Below are positions 10,159-18,457 of a stretch of DNA of 64,000 nucleotides, one piece after another. The number at the start of each line of letters is the position of its first letter. The stretch's first letter is position 1. Below the pieces are notes generated by a model. It saw only the letters and a list, made by a program, of their open reading frames with translations, made no database searches and was not told the origin of the DNA. The stretch is from Mobilicoccus caccae. Its GTDB lineage: Bacteria; Actinomycetota; Actinomycetes; Actinomycetales; Dermatophilaceae. The translations under genes and the position numbers were made by a program. The stretch is from positions 1,469,199 to 1,533,198 of the forward strand of contig NZ_BSUO01000001.1 of assembly GCF_030161635.1 (NCBI RefSeq), in the 5' to 3' direction.

Positions 10159-10448
10159 GTCCTCCTCGATCGGCACCAGGTCGCGGACGTGGTGTCCGCG
10201 TGTCAGGTACCTGGTCGGTCGAAAGGAGGTGAATCCTGAGCATTCACGCCGTATTCCGGCGTGGAACGACTCTGTTTCCCCGCTCTCCGCGGCGGGCGGG
10301 GACGGGTGTTCACCGCCGGGCGGTGCTCGTGGCGTAGGGCGCCCGCAGACACACGCATCGCCCGGCACCGAGGTGGTGCCGGGCGATGTGGTGGGCGCGC
10401 CCGGAGGTGGATCCGCACGCGCTGGTGGCCCGCAGGCCACCGATGGGG
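10159..10448. other. Intergenic region between pepA and the acyltransferase
   Basis: A 290-bp stretch without a supportable gene. It holds the acyltransferase ribosome site, a full-consensus Shine-Dalgarno string on the plus strand (AAAGGAGGTGA, 10222-10232) that is not followed by a credible coding frame, and two hairpins at 10356-10388 and 10423-10441 downstream of pepA. Confidence 0.6.
10356..10388 (-). terminator. Hairpin terminator after pepA
   Basis: A perfect 14-bp stem, CATCGCCCGGCACC against its complement, with a 5-nt loop about 60 bp past the pepA stop. A smaller GGTGGCC hairpin with a 4-nt loop lies between them, near 10423-10441. Confidence 0.65.
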
Positions 10449-12032
10449 TCAGTCGGTCACGTAGCCGCGTGCGAACTCCACCAGGGTCGGGACGCCGAAG
10501 CCGGTGCCGCCCTTGCCGACGTAGCCGTAGGGGCCGCCCTCGTGGAAGGCCGGTCCGGCGATGTCGAGGTGCCCCCAGGCCTGGGTGCGGTCGTCGGCGT
10601 CCTTGCCGGTCGGCTTGGCGAACTCCCGCAGGAACGCGGCGGCGGCCATGGTGCCCGCGGTTCCGGCCTCGCCCATGTTCTTGAGGTCGGCGACCGTACT
10701 GTCGATGTGCCCGCGGATCTCCTCGGCGATGGGCAGCGGCCAGACCTTCTCGCCGGCGTCGGTGGCGGCCTGGGTGAGGGCGCCCTGCAGTTCGTCGTCG
10801 TTGGCGAGGACCGCGGCCGTGCGCTTGCCGAGGGCGACGACCTGCGCGCCGGTGAGGGTCGCGATGTCGACGATGGCGTCGGGGGCGGATTCGGCCGCCA
10901 GCGCGATGCCGTCGGCGAGGACGAGGCGGCCCTCGGCGTCGGTGTTGAGGATCTCGACCGTGAGGCCGCCGCGTTGGGTGATGACGTCGCCGGGGCGCGT
11001 GGCGGTGCCGCTGGGCATGTTCTCGGCGAGGCAGAGGTAGCCGGTGACGGCGACGGGCAGCTTGAGCTCCGCGATGGCGAGGACGGCGGCGGCCACGGCC
11101 GCGGCGCCACCCATGTCGCACTTCATCGTCATCATCGAGCCGGCGGGCTTGAGGGAGAGGCCTCCGGAGTCGAACGTGATGCCCTTGCCCACGTACGCCA
11201 GGCGCGTGGTGGCCTTGCCGGGGGAGTAGGTCATCGTGACCAGGCGCGGCGGGCGGGAGGAGCCCTGCCCGACGGCGATGAGGCCACCGAATCCGCCTGC
11301 GGTGAGCTGCTTCTCCTCGAGGATCTCGATCTTGACGCCCTTGCCGGCGGCCTTCTGCACGGTCTCGGCGAAGGAGGCCGGGTACAGCTCGTTGGGGGCG
11401 GTGTTGACGAGGTCGCGGGCCCAGCACTGGTGGCGGGCCACGACCTCACCCGCGGTGACGGCGGCGCTCATGTCGGCGTCGCCGACCTTGGCGCCGGCCT
11501 CCTTGGCGCGGGCGTTCACGGCCTTCTTGCTCGCGAGGATCGTCGCGGAGGCCAGGGGCGCGTCGGCGGCGGCTTGGGCCTTCGCGCCGCGGTGGCGGTC
11601 GAAGCGGTAGGCGCCGAGCACGAGTCCGCTCGCGGCGGCCGAGGCGTGCTCGGGGGTGGCGACGGGCAGCGCGACGGCGGCGCTCGACCGGCCGGCGAGG
11701 GTGCGGGCGGCAGCACCGGCGGCGCGGCGCACGGACTCGGGCGTGGGTTCGCCGTCCTGGGTGTCGATCGACCCGAGTCCGGTGACGACGACGACCGGGG
11801 CGGCGATCTTGGGCACGGAGGTCAGCGTGCGGACCTCGTCGGCCTTGCCCTTGGCGAGGAGATCGGCCAGAGCCTGCTCGATGTGGGTCACCGCGGCGGC
11901 GGGGAGGGTGTCGGCGGCGAGCAGGCGTGGACCCGCGTTCTTGGCGCGCTTGTCATCGGTGGGGTGGCTGAAGACGATGAGGACGTCGGCCTTGGTCGAC
12001 TCGGGTGCGGTGGTGGCGAAGGCGAGCTTCAC
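10449..12032 (-). CDS. pepA: Leucyl aminopeptidase, M17 family
   Basis: Cytoplasmic two-metal aminopeptidase that removes N-terminal residues from peptides. The 527-residue protein has the M17 signature NTDAEGRLVLADG with metal-binding Asp/Glu, preceded by the metal and catalytic region KGITFDSGGLSLKP (Lys and Asp) and MKCDMGGAAAV. The N-terminal macro-like domain is present and length is normal. GTG at 12032 is chosen because the family begins near VKLAFATTAPE and AGGA lies just upstream; an in-frame extension further upstream has no family similarity. It diverges from gcvT with a 212-bp gap. Confidence 0.93.
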   Translation of the reverse strand: MKLAFATTAPESTKADVLIVFSHPTDDKRAKNAGPRLLAADTLPAAAVTHIEQALADLLAKGKADEVRTLTSVPKIAAPVVVVTGLGSIDTQDGEPTPESVRRAAGAAARTLAGRSSAAVALPVATPEHASAAASGLVLGAYRFDRHRGAKAQAAADAPLASATILASKKAVNARAKEAGAKVGDADMSAAVTAGEVVARHQCWARDLVNTAPNELYPASFAETVQKAAGKGVKIEILEEKQLTAGGFGGLIAVGQGSSRPPRLVTMTYSPGKATTRLAYVGKGITFDSGGLSLKPAGSMMTMKCDMGGAAAVAAAVLAIAELKLPVAVTGYLCLAENMPSGTATRPGDVITQRGGLTVEILNTDAEGRLVLADGIALAAESAPDAIVDIATLTGAQVVALGKRTAAVLANDDELQGALTQAATDAGEKVWPLPIAEEIRGHIDSTVADLKNMGEAGTAGTMAAAAFLREFAKPTGKDADDRTQAWGHLDIAGPAFHEGGPYGYVGKGGTGFGVPTLVEFARGYVTD

Positions 12033-12244
12033 GGAGGTCCTACTCTCTGTCGAGGTCGGTGCGGCCCGGCGCGTGCGCCAGGCATGAGGCTGGTGTGTCG
12101 GCGGGTGGCCGGTCCTGCCGTCGGACGTGCGGCCCGGCCGGTGAAACGGGGGGACGGACGGTGCTCGCGTCCGCGGTGTCGGGCCGGTCAGCGGGTTCAT
12201 GCCAACTCCGAGAATAACGAGGGCGTCACCATTACGGTGGCGAC

Positions 12245-13354
12245 ATGACAGAGAGCGACCTCCTCACCTCACCGCTGCACTCCCGGCACGAGGCCCTGAA
12301 GGCCAAGATGGCCGACTTCGGCGGCTGGCTCATGCCGATCGAATACCCCGGTGGCGGCGTGCTCAAGGAGCACGAGGCCGTCCGCGAGCGCGTGGGCATC
12401 TTCGACGTCTCCCATCTCGGTAAGGCGCTCGTGCGCGGTCCCGGTGCGGCCGACTTCTGCAACCGCTGCTTCACGAATGATCTGCGCAAGGTGAGCCCGC
12501 CCAAGGCGCAGTACACGATGTGTTGCGACGCCGAGACCGGCGGTGTGGTCGACGACCTCATCCAGTACTACAAGAGCGACGACGAGGTCTTCCTCATCCC
12601 CAACGCCGCGAACACGACGGAGGTCGTGCGCCGGATGGCGGAGCAGTTGCCCGAGGGGTTGGAGCTGGAGAACCAGCATCACGACTACGCCATCATCGCC
12701 GTGCAGGGGCCGAGGTCGGATGAGGTGCTGCAGTCGCTCGGTCTGCCGACCGGTCACGAGTACATGTCGTTCGATTCGACCGAATGGCAGGGGCGTCCGC
12801 TGACGGTCTGCCGCACCGGGTACACGGGGGAGAAGGGCTACGAGCTCGTCCCGCGGTGGGAGGACGCCGAGGCGTTGTGGGACGCGCTCGTGGAGGCGAT
12901 GAAGCCGTACGACGGCATGCCGTGTGGCCTCGGTGCCCGCGACACGCTGCGCACCGAGATGGGCTACGCCCTGCACGGTCACGAGCTGACCATGGACATC
13001 ACCCCGAACATGGCCCGCGCCGGTTGGGCCGTCGGGTGGAACAAGGACGAGTTCTGGGGCAAGGACGTGCTCGCCGCGCAGCGGGCCGAGAAGTCCTGCC
13101 GCCTGTCCTGGGGTCTGCTCGTGGAGGGCCGGGGCATCCCGCGCGCCGGGTGCGTCGTCAAGGACGGTGAGGGCAACGAGATCGGTGTCGTCACCTCCGG
13201 CACCATGTCGCCCACCCTGCGCAAGGGCATCGGCCTGGCGCTCATCGACCGCGGCGTCAAGGAGGGCGACCCCGTCGTCGTCGACGTCCGCGGACGCGAC
13301 ATCGCCGCCGTCGTCACCAAGCCCCCGTTCGTCGAGGCCGGCGTGCACGACTGA
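12245..13354 (+). CDS. gcvT: Glycine cleavage system T protein (aminomethyltransferase)
   Basis: Transfers the methylene group from the lipoyl-bound aminomethyl of H protein to tetrahydrofolate, releasing ammonia. The 369-residue protein begins LLTSPLHSRHEALKAKMADFGGW and contains the folate-site motif VGIFDVSHLGK, CRTGYTGEKGYEL and GLGARDTLRTEMGYALHGHEL. Full length. A TACGGT box 6 nt before the ATG suggests a leaderless transcript. No glycine riboswitch motif is visible upstream. The gcvP and gcvH genes are not in the window. It depends on lipoate made by the lipA/lipB products upstream in the window. Confidence 0.96.
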   Translation: MTESDLLTSPLHSRHEALKAKMADFGGWLMPIEYPGGGVLKEHEAVRERVGIFDVSHLGKALVRGPGAADFCNRCFTNDLRKVSPPKAQYTMCCDAETGGVVDDLIQYYKSDDEVFLIPNAANTTEVVRRMAEQLPEGLELENQHHDYAIIAVQGPRSDEVLQSLGLPTGHEYMSFDSTEWQGRPLTVCRTGYTGEKGYELVPRWEDAEALWDALVEAMKPYDGMPCGLGARDTLRTEMGYALHGHELTMDITPNMARAGWAVGWNKDEFWGKDVLAAQRAEKSCRLSWGLLVEGRGIPRAGCVVKDGEGNEIGVVTSGTMSPTLRKGIGLALIDRGVKEGDPVVVDVRGRDIAAVVTKPPFVEAGVHD

Positions 13355-13374
13355 ACCGCTTCGAACCGACACGG

Positions 13375-13416
13375 CGAGGGCCCCGTCCACCCGCTCTCCG
13401 GGTGGTCGGGGCCTCG
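13375..13416 (+). terminator. Hairpin terminator after gcvT
   Basis: A long GC-rich stem (GCCCCGTCCACCC against GGGTGGTCGGGGC, one T-T mismatch) with a 7-nt loop, extended outward by CGAGG/CTCG. It starts about 20 bp after the gcvT stop and also lies beyond the end of the oppositely oriented DUF222/HNH remnant. Confidence 0.75.
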
Positions 13417-13440
13417 TCGTCTCAGGCGTTCGGCGCGGGG

Positions 13441-14010
13441 TCAGAAGGGTGGGGGTCCGGGGTCGGTGCCGTCCCAGCCGGGGCGCGCCGTCGACGAGGT
13501 CTCGCTGCTGCGCCGTGGGCGGGGTGCGCGGATGAAGACCCCGGGTCTGGAAGCCTCGCCGGTGCTGGGTCCGCGTGCGCCGGCGCGGGGTTCGACGCGC
13601 GTCCGCGCGCCGTCGCGCTCGCGCTCGTATCCGCGGGCGCGGCGGTGTGCTCGTCGGTGCTCGCTCTTGCGCTTGCGTTGCTGCTCAAGCTTCTGTTCGC
13701 GTCGTTGTTGGCGTTCGCGGGCTGCGTCGCGTTGTGCGTTGCGGGCCAGGGCGATGAGGATCGCTCCTCGTTGCTGCCACGCCGCTGCGTCAGGGTCTTG
13801 CCCCTCGATGGGCACGCTGGCGCGGGCTGGTGGGTCGCGGTAGTCATGCGGTCGGGTGACATACGTTCGTCCGGCCTTGGTGGTCCAGGTGATGTCGCCG
13901 TTGATGCCCGGCTCCCTGGTGCTTCTCCAGCGGCGGTGGGTCTTGTGGTTGTGTCCCCGCCGGTTCTTGGCCGACACGTTGGACTCACTGGAGGGACCGC
14001 CGGCGGAGCC
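13441..14010 (-). pseudogene. DUF222/HNH endonuclease, C-terminal fragment (split by IS256 element)
   Basis: The C-terminal part of a 13E12-repeat-type DUF222/HNH protein. It starts in the HNH motif with GGPSSESNVSAKNRRGHNHK, the segment that in intact relatives follows the CDTDH metal-binding residues. It then has RTYVTRPHDYRDPPA and a long Arg/Gln-rich charged tail ending GWDGTDPGPPPF. The matching N-terminal fragment lies on the far side of the transposon at 15468-16634, in the same orientation. No start codon belongs to this piece. Function before disruption is unclear; these proteins are multicopy in actinobacterial genomes and may be mobile HNH nucleases. Confidence 0.8.
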
Positions 14011-15467
14011 TGTCAAGTTGTCTGTGTAAGTGACCTGGGTCTCATGGGGTGTTACAGGTAGGGGTTGATGCGGTCGGGATAGATCAGGGCGAGCTCTCCC
14101 AGGGCGGCTTTCCAGCCTTGGATGACGGAACCCTCGACGAGCTTGCCGGGCGCCTTGCGGGGAGTTCCTCTGGGGGCGCCGGCTTCCTTGGCGCGTTCAC
14201 GGGCCCGCTTGTCCTCGATGTTGCGGATGGCCAGCCACAGCAGCTTGATCGCGGCCGTGTCGCTGGGGAAGTGGCCGCGGTTCTTGATGATCTTGCGTAG
14301 CTGGTAGTTGAGCGACTCGATCGAGTTGGTCGTGTAGATGACCTTCCTCAACGCCGGCCCGAACGCCAGGAACGGGGTGAACCGCTCCCATGCGTTCTCC
14401 CAGGAGGCCACGGCGGCGGGGTACTTCTTGCCCAGGTTCGAGTCGGCGAACGCGGTCAGCGCCATCAACGCCGCGTCCTCGTTCGCGGCGGTGTAGATCG
14501 GACGCAGCATCGCCGCGACGGCCTTGCGGTCGGTGTAGGAGACGAACCGCATCGAGGCCCGGATCAGGTGCACGACGCACGTTTGGACCATCGCGCGGGT
14601 CCAGGTCGCCTCGATCGCCTCGGGGAAGCCGGTCAGACCGTCGCAGCAGACGATCAGCACGTCCTTGACGCCGCGGTTGGCCAGCTCCGCGCACACCGAG
14701 GCCCAGAACTTCGCGCCCTCGACGGCTTGGACCCAGATGCCCAAGACGTGCTTGACGCCATCCAGGTCCACGCCGACAGCGATGTGCGCAGCCCGGTTGG
14801 CCACGTGCGCGCCGTCACGGATCTTCACCACCAGCGCGTCGAGGTAGATCACCGGGTAGAACGCCTCCAACGGCCGCGTCTGCCACGCGGTGACCTCCTC
14901 GGCCACGGCGTCGGTCACGTTGCTGATCGTCTCGTGGGACAGCTCAGTGCCCAGCGTCGCAGCCAGATGATGCTGGATGTCGCGGATGGTCATCCCGCCC
15001 GCGTACAGCGAGATGATCATGTCCTCCAGTCCACCCAGACGCCTTGCGCCCTTGGGCACCAACGACGACGCGAAGGTGGAGTTACGATCCCTCGGCCGGT
15101 CCAAGCCGACGTCCCCGACCTCGGTCCCGACCGTCTTCGGGGTCGTGCCGTTGCGCGAGTTGCCCGAGCCGTTCCCACCCGGGTCGCCCTTCTCATACCC
15201 GAGGTGGTCGGTCAGCTCGGCCTGCATGCCCCGCTCGAGGACTGCCTTGATCATCTCGGGCAGGAATCCGCCCTCACCCGTCAGCGACAGGCCCCGCTCG
15301 TCGGTGGCGGCCATCAGCTTGTCGAGCATCTCGTCGTCGAAGAACTCACGACGCAACTGACGCGCTTCAGGCTCCTGCCCGGGCTCGTCGCTCTTCTTCG
15401 GCTTGGTCATAGCCATAGTCAATCTCCTTCAGGTGGGAGACCCCTCGCTTACACAGACCATCTGACA
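14011..15467 (-). mobile_element. IS256-family insertion sequence
   Basis: A 1,457-bp element bounded by imperfect terminal inverted repeats. Each end starts TGTCA and shares the core GTCTGTGTAAG (14020-14030, and its complement at 15448-15458), with further matches over about 30 bp. It carries one transposase and interrupts a DUF222/HNH gene between its CDTDH and GGPSSESN coding segments. No 8-9-bp target duplication, as is usual for IS256, is evident: the eight bases outside each end (GCGGAGCC and CCCCCTCG on the plus strand) do not match. Confidence 0.9.
14052..15416 (-). CDS. IS256-family (Mutator-like) transposase
   Basis: A 454-residue DDE transposase of the IS256/Mutator family that catalyses movement of the surrounding element. 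The N-terminal region contains LTDHLGYEKGD, then the catalytic segments YLDALVVKIRDG (first Asp), VLIVCCDGLTGFPEAIEATW (second Asp) and the C-terminal TNSIESLNYQLRKIIKNRGHFPSD typical of the family. The reading frame is complete, so the copy is probably functional. ATG at 15416 is chosen because AAGGAGA lies 6 nt upstream; an in-frame TTG two codons earlier is possible. Confidence 0.95.
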   Translation of the reverse strand: MAMTKPKKSDEPGQEPEARQLRREFFDDEMLDKLMAATDERGLSLTGEGGFLPEMIKAVLERGMQAELTDHLGYEKGDPGGNGSGNSRNGTTPKTVGTEVGDVGLDRPRDRNSTFASSLVPKGARRLGGLEDMIISLYAGGMTIRDIQHHLAATLGTELSHETISNVTDAVAEEVTAWQTRPLEAFYPVIYLDALVVKIRDGAHVANRAAHIAVGVDLDGVKHVLGIWVQAVEGAKFWASVCAELANRGVKDVLIVCCDGLTGFPEAIEATWTRAMVQTCVVHLIRASMRFVSYTDRKAVAAMLRPIYTAANEDAALMALTAFADSNLGKKYPAAVASWENAWERFTPFLAFGPALRKVIYTTNSIESLNYQLRKIIKNRGHFPSDTAAIKLLWLAIRNIEDKRARERAKEAGAPRGTPRKAPGKLVEGSVIQGWKAALGELALIYPDRINPYL

Positions 15468-16634
15468 CCCCCTCGTGATCGGTGTCGCACCGTGACGCGG
15501 GTCGCATCGATCCCGGAACGCGGGAGTGCCGATCCCGGGCCAGGATCCGCTCACGCAGGTCACCGGTGATCTCATACCGCTCGGTGCTCAACTCCGTCAT
15601 CATCCCGGTGGTCGGGTCGGTGACCAGGCGTCGCCACACCGATCCCCGACTCAACGCCAGATCACGCACCGCGAACGCGGGCAGGTGCTCCTCCCGCCCC
15701 CGCAGGTCCACCGTCCCCGGGGCATCGTTCACACCCAGCAGGGAGGCGGCCGAGACCACGACAGTGACGTGTGCCGGGGGAAGCTCCCCACCGAACAATG
15801 GACGGCCCTCGGGGGTGATCTGGCCGTCGATGAGCAGGTCCAGGCCGATGTCGGAGCGCAACTGCGTCAGCGTGCGGGAGTCGCCCTCGCGGCGCAGGCG
15901 GCGGGCGATGTCGTCGACGCGGGTGAATGCGGCGGTGATGCGTCCGGCGTGCCGGTCAGGGTCATGGTTCCGTCGGCGTCGGGGTTGATCACCGCCCACG
16001 CGTCCCGACGCGCGATCGCGTCTTCGTGCCGCTGCCGGGAGGTGGTGACCGCGGCGACGGCGCGTCCCAGACGCCAGGAGAACACCGACTGCGGCACCTC
16101 CAACCCACCCGAATCCCCACCCGGCCCAGGGATGTACGGCGCCAGGACCTTCTCCACGATCCTGCGCATCCGACCCGAGTCCACCTCACTGGTACGGGTG
16201 GACACCTGCACGGCCCGCGACCAACTCATCCGCCCCGCAGCCAAAGCCTCACGCACGGGGGTGAAGCGTTCCCATTCCCGCGCCATCCGCACCCGCGTCT
16301 CAGCAGCGCGCTGACCGGCGCCGGTGGCCAACGCGACCTCATCGACCACCGCCTCCCGCACCCCGACCACCACCAACGTCCGAGTCCTACTCAGCGCGTC
16401 ACGGTCCCGCTCGTCCAACTCCGCCAGCGCCTCCCGCTCCCGACGCCGCGCCAACTCCTCGACCACCGCAATCCCACGAGCCTCGATCCACGCCTTCATC
16501 CGCTCATGGGTCTCCAGCTCGACCAACAACTCCTCATCACCGAGCCCGGCGAACGTCCCCGACGGCACCGCTGCGCCCACACCCCAGCCCCGCGGCGGTG
16601 CCAACACCGCGGGCGAAGACGTGGACGTGGGCAT
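15468..16634 (-). pseudogene. DUF222/HNH endonuclease, N-terminal fragment (frameshifted and interrupted)
   Basis: The N-terminal and central parts of the DUF222 (13E12 repeat) protein whose C-terminus is at 13441-14010. The start at ATG 16634 has AAAGG 7 nt upstream and a TAGACT box near 16672. The first frame covers the DUF222 helical region and ends at GTMTLTG. The frame then shifts near 15945-15955, before RITAAFTRVDDIARRLRREGD, and continues to RPASRCDTDH, where the transposon begins. Unlike the other frameshifts in this window, this one is not at a long G or C run, so it may be real decay. One inserted base would restore the family spacing. Confidence 0.8.
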
Positions 16635-16979
16635 GAGAAGACCTTTCGAGAAGTGGTTCACGACGTGCTTCCAGTCTACTACGTTTGTGCGATCACGCCC
16701 ACAGGGAGCAGCAGGTATGTGAACATTCGCGCACCGCTCGGCAAGGGGTCTCGGGAGCGTGTTTTCGCGCCGAGACCGCCGCCTATGGAAGGCGGTCTGG
16801 GCGGGCCTCGTGACGCAGCATGCGCGTCGTTCGCTTCTCCAGTGGGGGCGGCTGCCCCGGACCTCGAACCCCTATGGATCACCGGAGAACATCGCCAAGT
16901 CGTGGTCGTCGACGATCATCCGTCACGGGTGCTGCGGGCCGGCACGGAGGCTCTGATCTTCACGGACGAGGTCGAGGCC
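16635..16979. other. Intergenic DNA, probably decayed remainder of hipA region
   Basis: 345 bp with no supportable gene. It holds the DUF222 promoter region next to 16634 and an 8-bp-stem hairpin at 16773-16798 (AGACCGCC). No HipA kinase motifs were recognised in any frame, so the missing body of hipA is deleted rather than merely frameshifted. Confidence 0.5.
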
Positions 16980-17069
16980 TCATCTGGGTGACGCGAGGGT
17001 GCCGCCCGGGCTCTGCGTCAGTTGCCCGGCTGGTCTCCCCGCGAGGTGCACCACGAGACGCGACGTCAT
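16980..17069 (-). pseudogene. HipA toxin remnant (29 residues)
   Basis: A short frame beginning MTSRLVVHLAGRPAGQLTQS and ending after GGTLASPR. It resembles the N-terminal couple_hipA segment of HipA-type Ser/Thr kinases, where a beta-strand pair around GRPVGxLxQ is conserved. It starts in an ATGA overlap with the stop of the hipB-like gene, the arrangement of intact hipBA operons. The kinase catalytic region is absent downstream. If the assignment is right, the toxin is lost and only the antitoxin remains. The fragment is short, so confidence is moderate. Confidence 0.55.
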
Positions 17070-17335
17070 GAGCCGCCTCCGAAGTGGTGGCGGAAGGGGT
17101 CGTCGTCCGTGACCGCATCTCCGCGCGGCCGGGCCGGAGAGAGCGTGAAGTCCAGCTCGAGCGCGCCGAGGACGTCGAGGATCTTCTGCATCTCGGCCCG
17201 GGGATGCCGCCCTGCCTCCACGCGGGACAACCAGGGCCGCGACACGCCTGCCCGGCGACTGAGCTCCTCCTGGCTGACCCCCAGCTCGTGCCGGCGGGTG
17301 CGCACCACCGCGCCGAGGTCTCTGATCGTGTCCAT
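17066..17335 (-). CDS. HipB-like XRE-family antitoxin/regulator
   Basis: An 89-residue DNA-binding protein with an XRE helix-turn-helix at residues about 8-60 (VVRTRRHELGVSQEELSRRA, then GVSRPWLSRVEAGRHP). The C-terminal piece LDVLGALELDFTLSPARP matches the tail region of HipB-like antitoxins. It overlaps a HipA remnant by ATGA. Three 18-bp operator-like palindromes lie 13-82 bp upstream, consistent with autoregulation. With its toxin truncated it may be an orphan repressor of its own operon and perhaps of the diverging ABC importer. Confidence 0.8.
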   Translation of the reverse strand: MDTIRDLGAVVRTRRHELGVSQEELSRRAGVSRPWLSRVEAGRHPRAEMQKILDVLGALELDFTLSPARPRGDAVTDDDPFRHHFGGGS

Positions 17336-17347
17336 GCGGGGGCATCC

Positions 17348-17417
17348 TGTCGTCGTACCGCTACATGTCGAAGTGTGGCCGTACGGCTACATACTCCGAT
17401 GTCGCCGTACGGCGACA
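17348..17417. promoter_or_regulatory. Three 18-bp operators at 26-bp spacing upstream of hipB-like gene
   Basis: Sites at 17348-17365 (TGTCGTCGTACCGCTACA), 17374-17391 (TGTGGCCGTACGGCTACA) and 17400-17417 (TGTCGCCGTACGGCGACA) share one palindromic consensus. The third is a perfect palindrome, the second breaks in one base pair and the first is more degenerate. Start-to-start distance is exactly 26 bp twice, about 2.5 helical turns. They sit between the hipB-like gene and the divergent importer and are the obvious binding sites for the HipB-like protein; binding is inferred. Confidence 0.75.
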
Positions 17418-17563
17418 CGCCTCCCGGCCACCGCGTCCGGCCGCCCACGCCCACCCCTGATGTTCCGTCCCGGCCACCCGACTCGCCCGGATGAGTCACG
17501 GTGCATACTGTGGCGGCCGACCCCTGTCGACGCACCTGCCACCCGCTTTGTGAAGGAGTCCGC

Positions 17564-18457
17564 ATGCGGTTCCCACGCCTCGTCCCGCTCGTGTTCCCGT
17601 TGCTGGCTCTCGCAGCCTGCAGCGCCCCCACCGATGGGGGAGGAGCGCAGCCGGGAGCTCCCGCGACGCAGGCCGGCGGCTCGCAGACCGGCGCCTCCGG
17701 TGCGTCCGACGCCTGCGGCAAGGAGCACCTGGAGCTCACGACGCCGGGCTCGCTCACCATCGGCACCGACACCCCGGCCTACGAGCCGTGGTTCCTCGAC
17801 GACGAACCGAGCAACGGCGAGGGGTATGAGAGCGCCGTCGCGTACGCCATCGCCGAGCGGCTCGGGTTCGAGCGCAACGAGGTCACGTGGGTGGACGTCC
17901 CGTTCAACACGGCCATCGCGCCCGGGCCCAAGAAGTTCGACTTCGACCTCAACCAGATCTCCATCAAGGAGGACCGCAAGCAGGCCGTCGACTTCTCCTC
18001 CGGCTACTACGACGTGCGTCAGGCCGTGGTGACGTACAAGGGCTCACCCATCGACGGACGGCAGAAGGTCGCCGACCTCGCCTCCGCCCGACTCGGCGCG
18101 CAGGTGGGTACGACCTCCTACAGCGCCATCACCGAGCAGATCAAGCCGTCGGCTCAGCCGAACGTGTTCGACACCAACGACCTCGCCGTGCAGGCGCTGA
18201 AGAACCGCCAGATCGACGGCGTCGTCGTCGACCTGCCCACCGCGTTCTACATGACGTCCGTGCAGCTCGACGACGGCGTCATCGTCGGCCAGCTGCCCGC
18301 CGGCGCCGAGGCCGAACAGTTCGGTGCGGTGCTCGACAAGGAGTCGTCGCTGACGACCTGCGTCAGCGGGGCCGTGGACTCCCTGCGCGAGGACGGCACG
18401 CTGGAGAAGCTGGAGCAGCAGTGGCTGAGCCGGCAGGGCGCGCCAGAACTCTCGTGA
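17564..18457 (+). CDS. Amino-acid ABC transporter substrate-binding lipoprotein
   Basis: A 297-residue extracytoplasmic solute-binding protein of the polar amino-acid family (SBP_bac_3). The N-terminus has a lipoprotein signal peptide with lipobox LAAC, lipidated Cys about 21. The mature part has LTIGTDTPAYEPWF, YESAVAYAIAERLGF, DFDLNQISIKEDRKQAVDFS and GAQVGTTSYSAI, all typical of family 3 binding proteins. ATG at 17564 follows GAAGGAG with good spacing. A CATACT box at 17502-17507 may be the -10. It overlaps the permease gene by 4 bp. The exact substrate cannot be read from sequence. Confidence 0.92.
   Translation: MRFPRLVPLVFPLLALAACSAPTDGGGAQPGAPATQAGGSQTGASGASDACGKEHLELTTPGSLTIGTDTPAYEPWFLDDEPSNGEGYESAVAYAIAERLGFERNEVTWVDVPFNTAIAPGPKKFDFDLNQISIKEDRKQAVDFSSGYYDVRQAVVTYKGSPIDGRQKVADLASARLGAQVGTTSYSAITEQIKPSAQPNVFDTNDLAVQALKNRQIDGVVVDLPTAFYMTSVQLDDGVIVGQLPAGAEAEQFGAVLDKESSLTTCVSGAVDSLREDGTLEKLEQQWLSRQGAPELS

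Noticed and set aside
10222..10232. AAAGGAGGTGA, a full Shine-Dalgarno consensus on the plus strand
   Set aside because: No start codon at suitable spacing leads to a credible protein. The string is also the complement of the 16S 3' end, but no rRNA lies nearby. Kept only as a note in the intergenic entry.
12033..12244. Possible glycine riboswitch before gcvT
   Set aside because: None of the conserved glycine aptamer motifs were seen, and a -10 box 6 nt before the start leaves no room for a leader.
14001..15476. Target-site duplication around the IS256 element
   Set aside because: Flanking octamers do not match under any placement tried within two bases of the terminal TGTCA.
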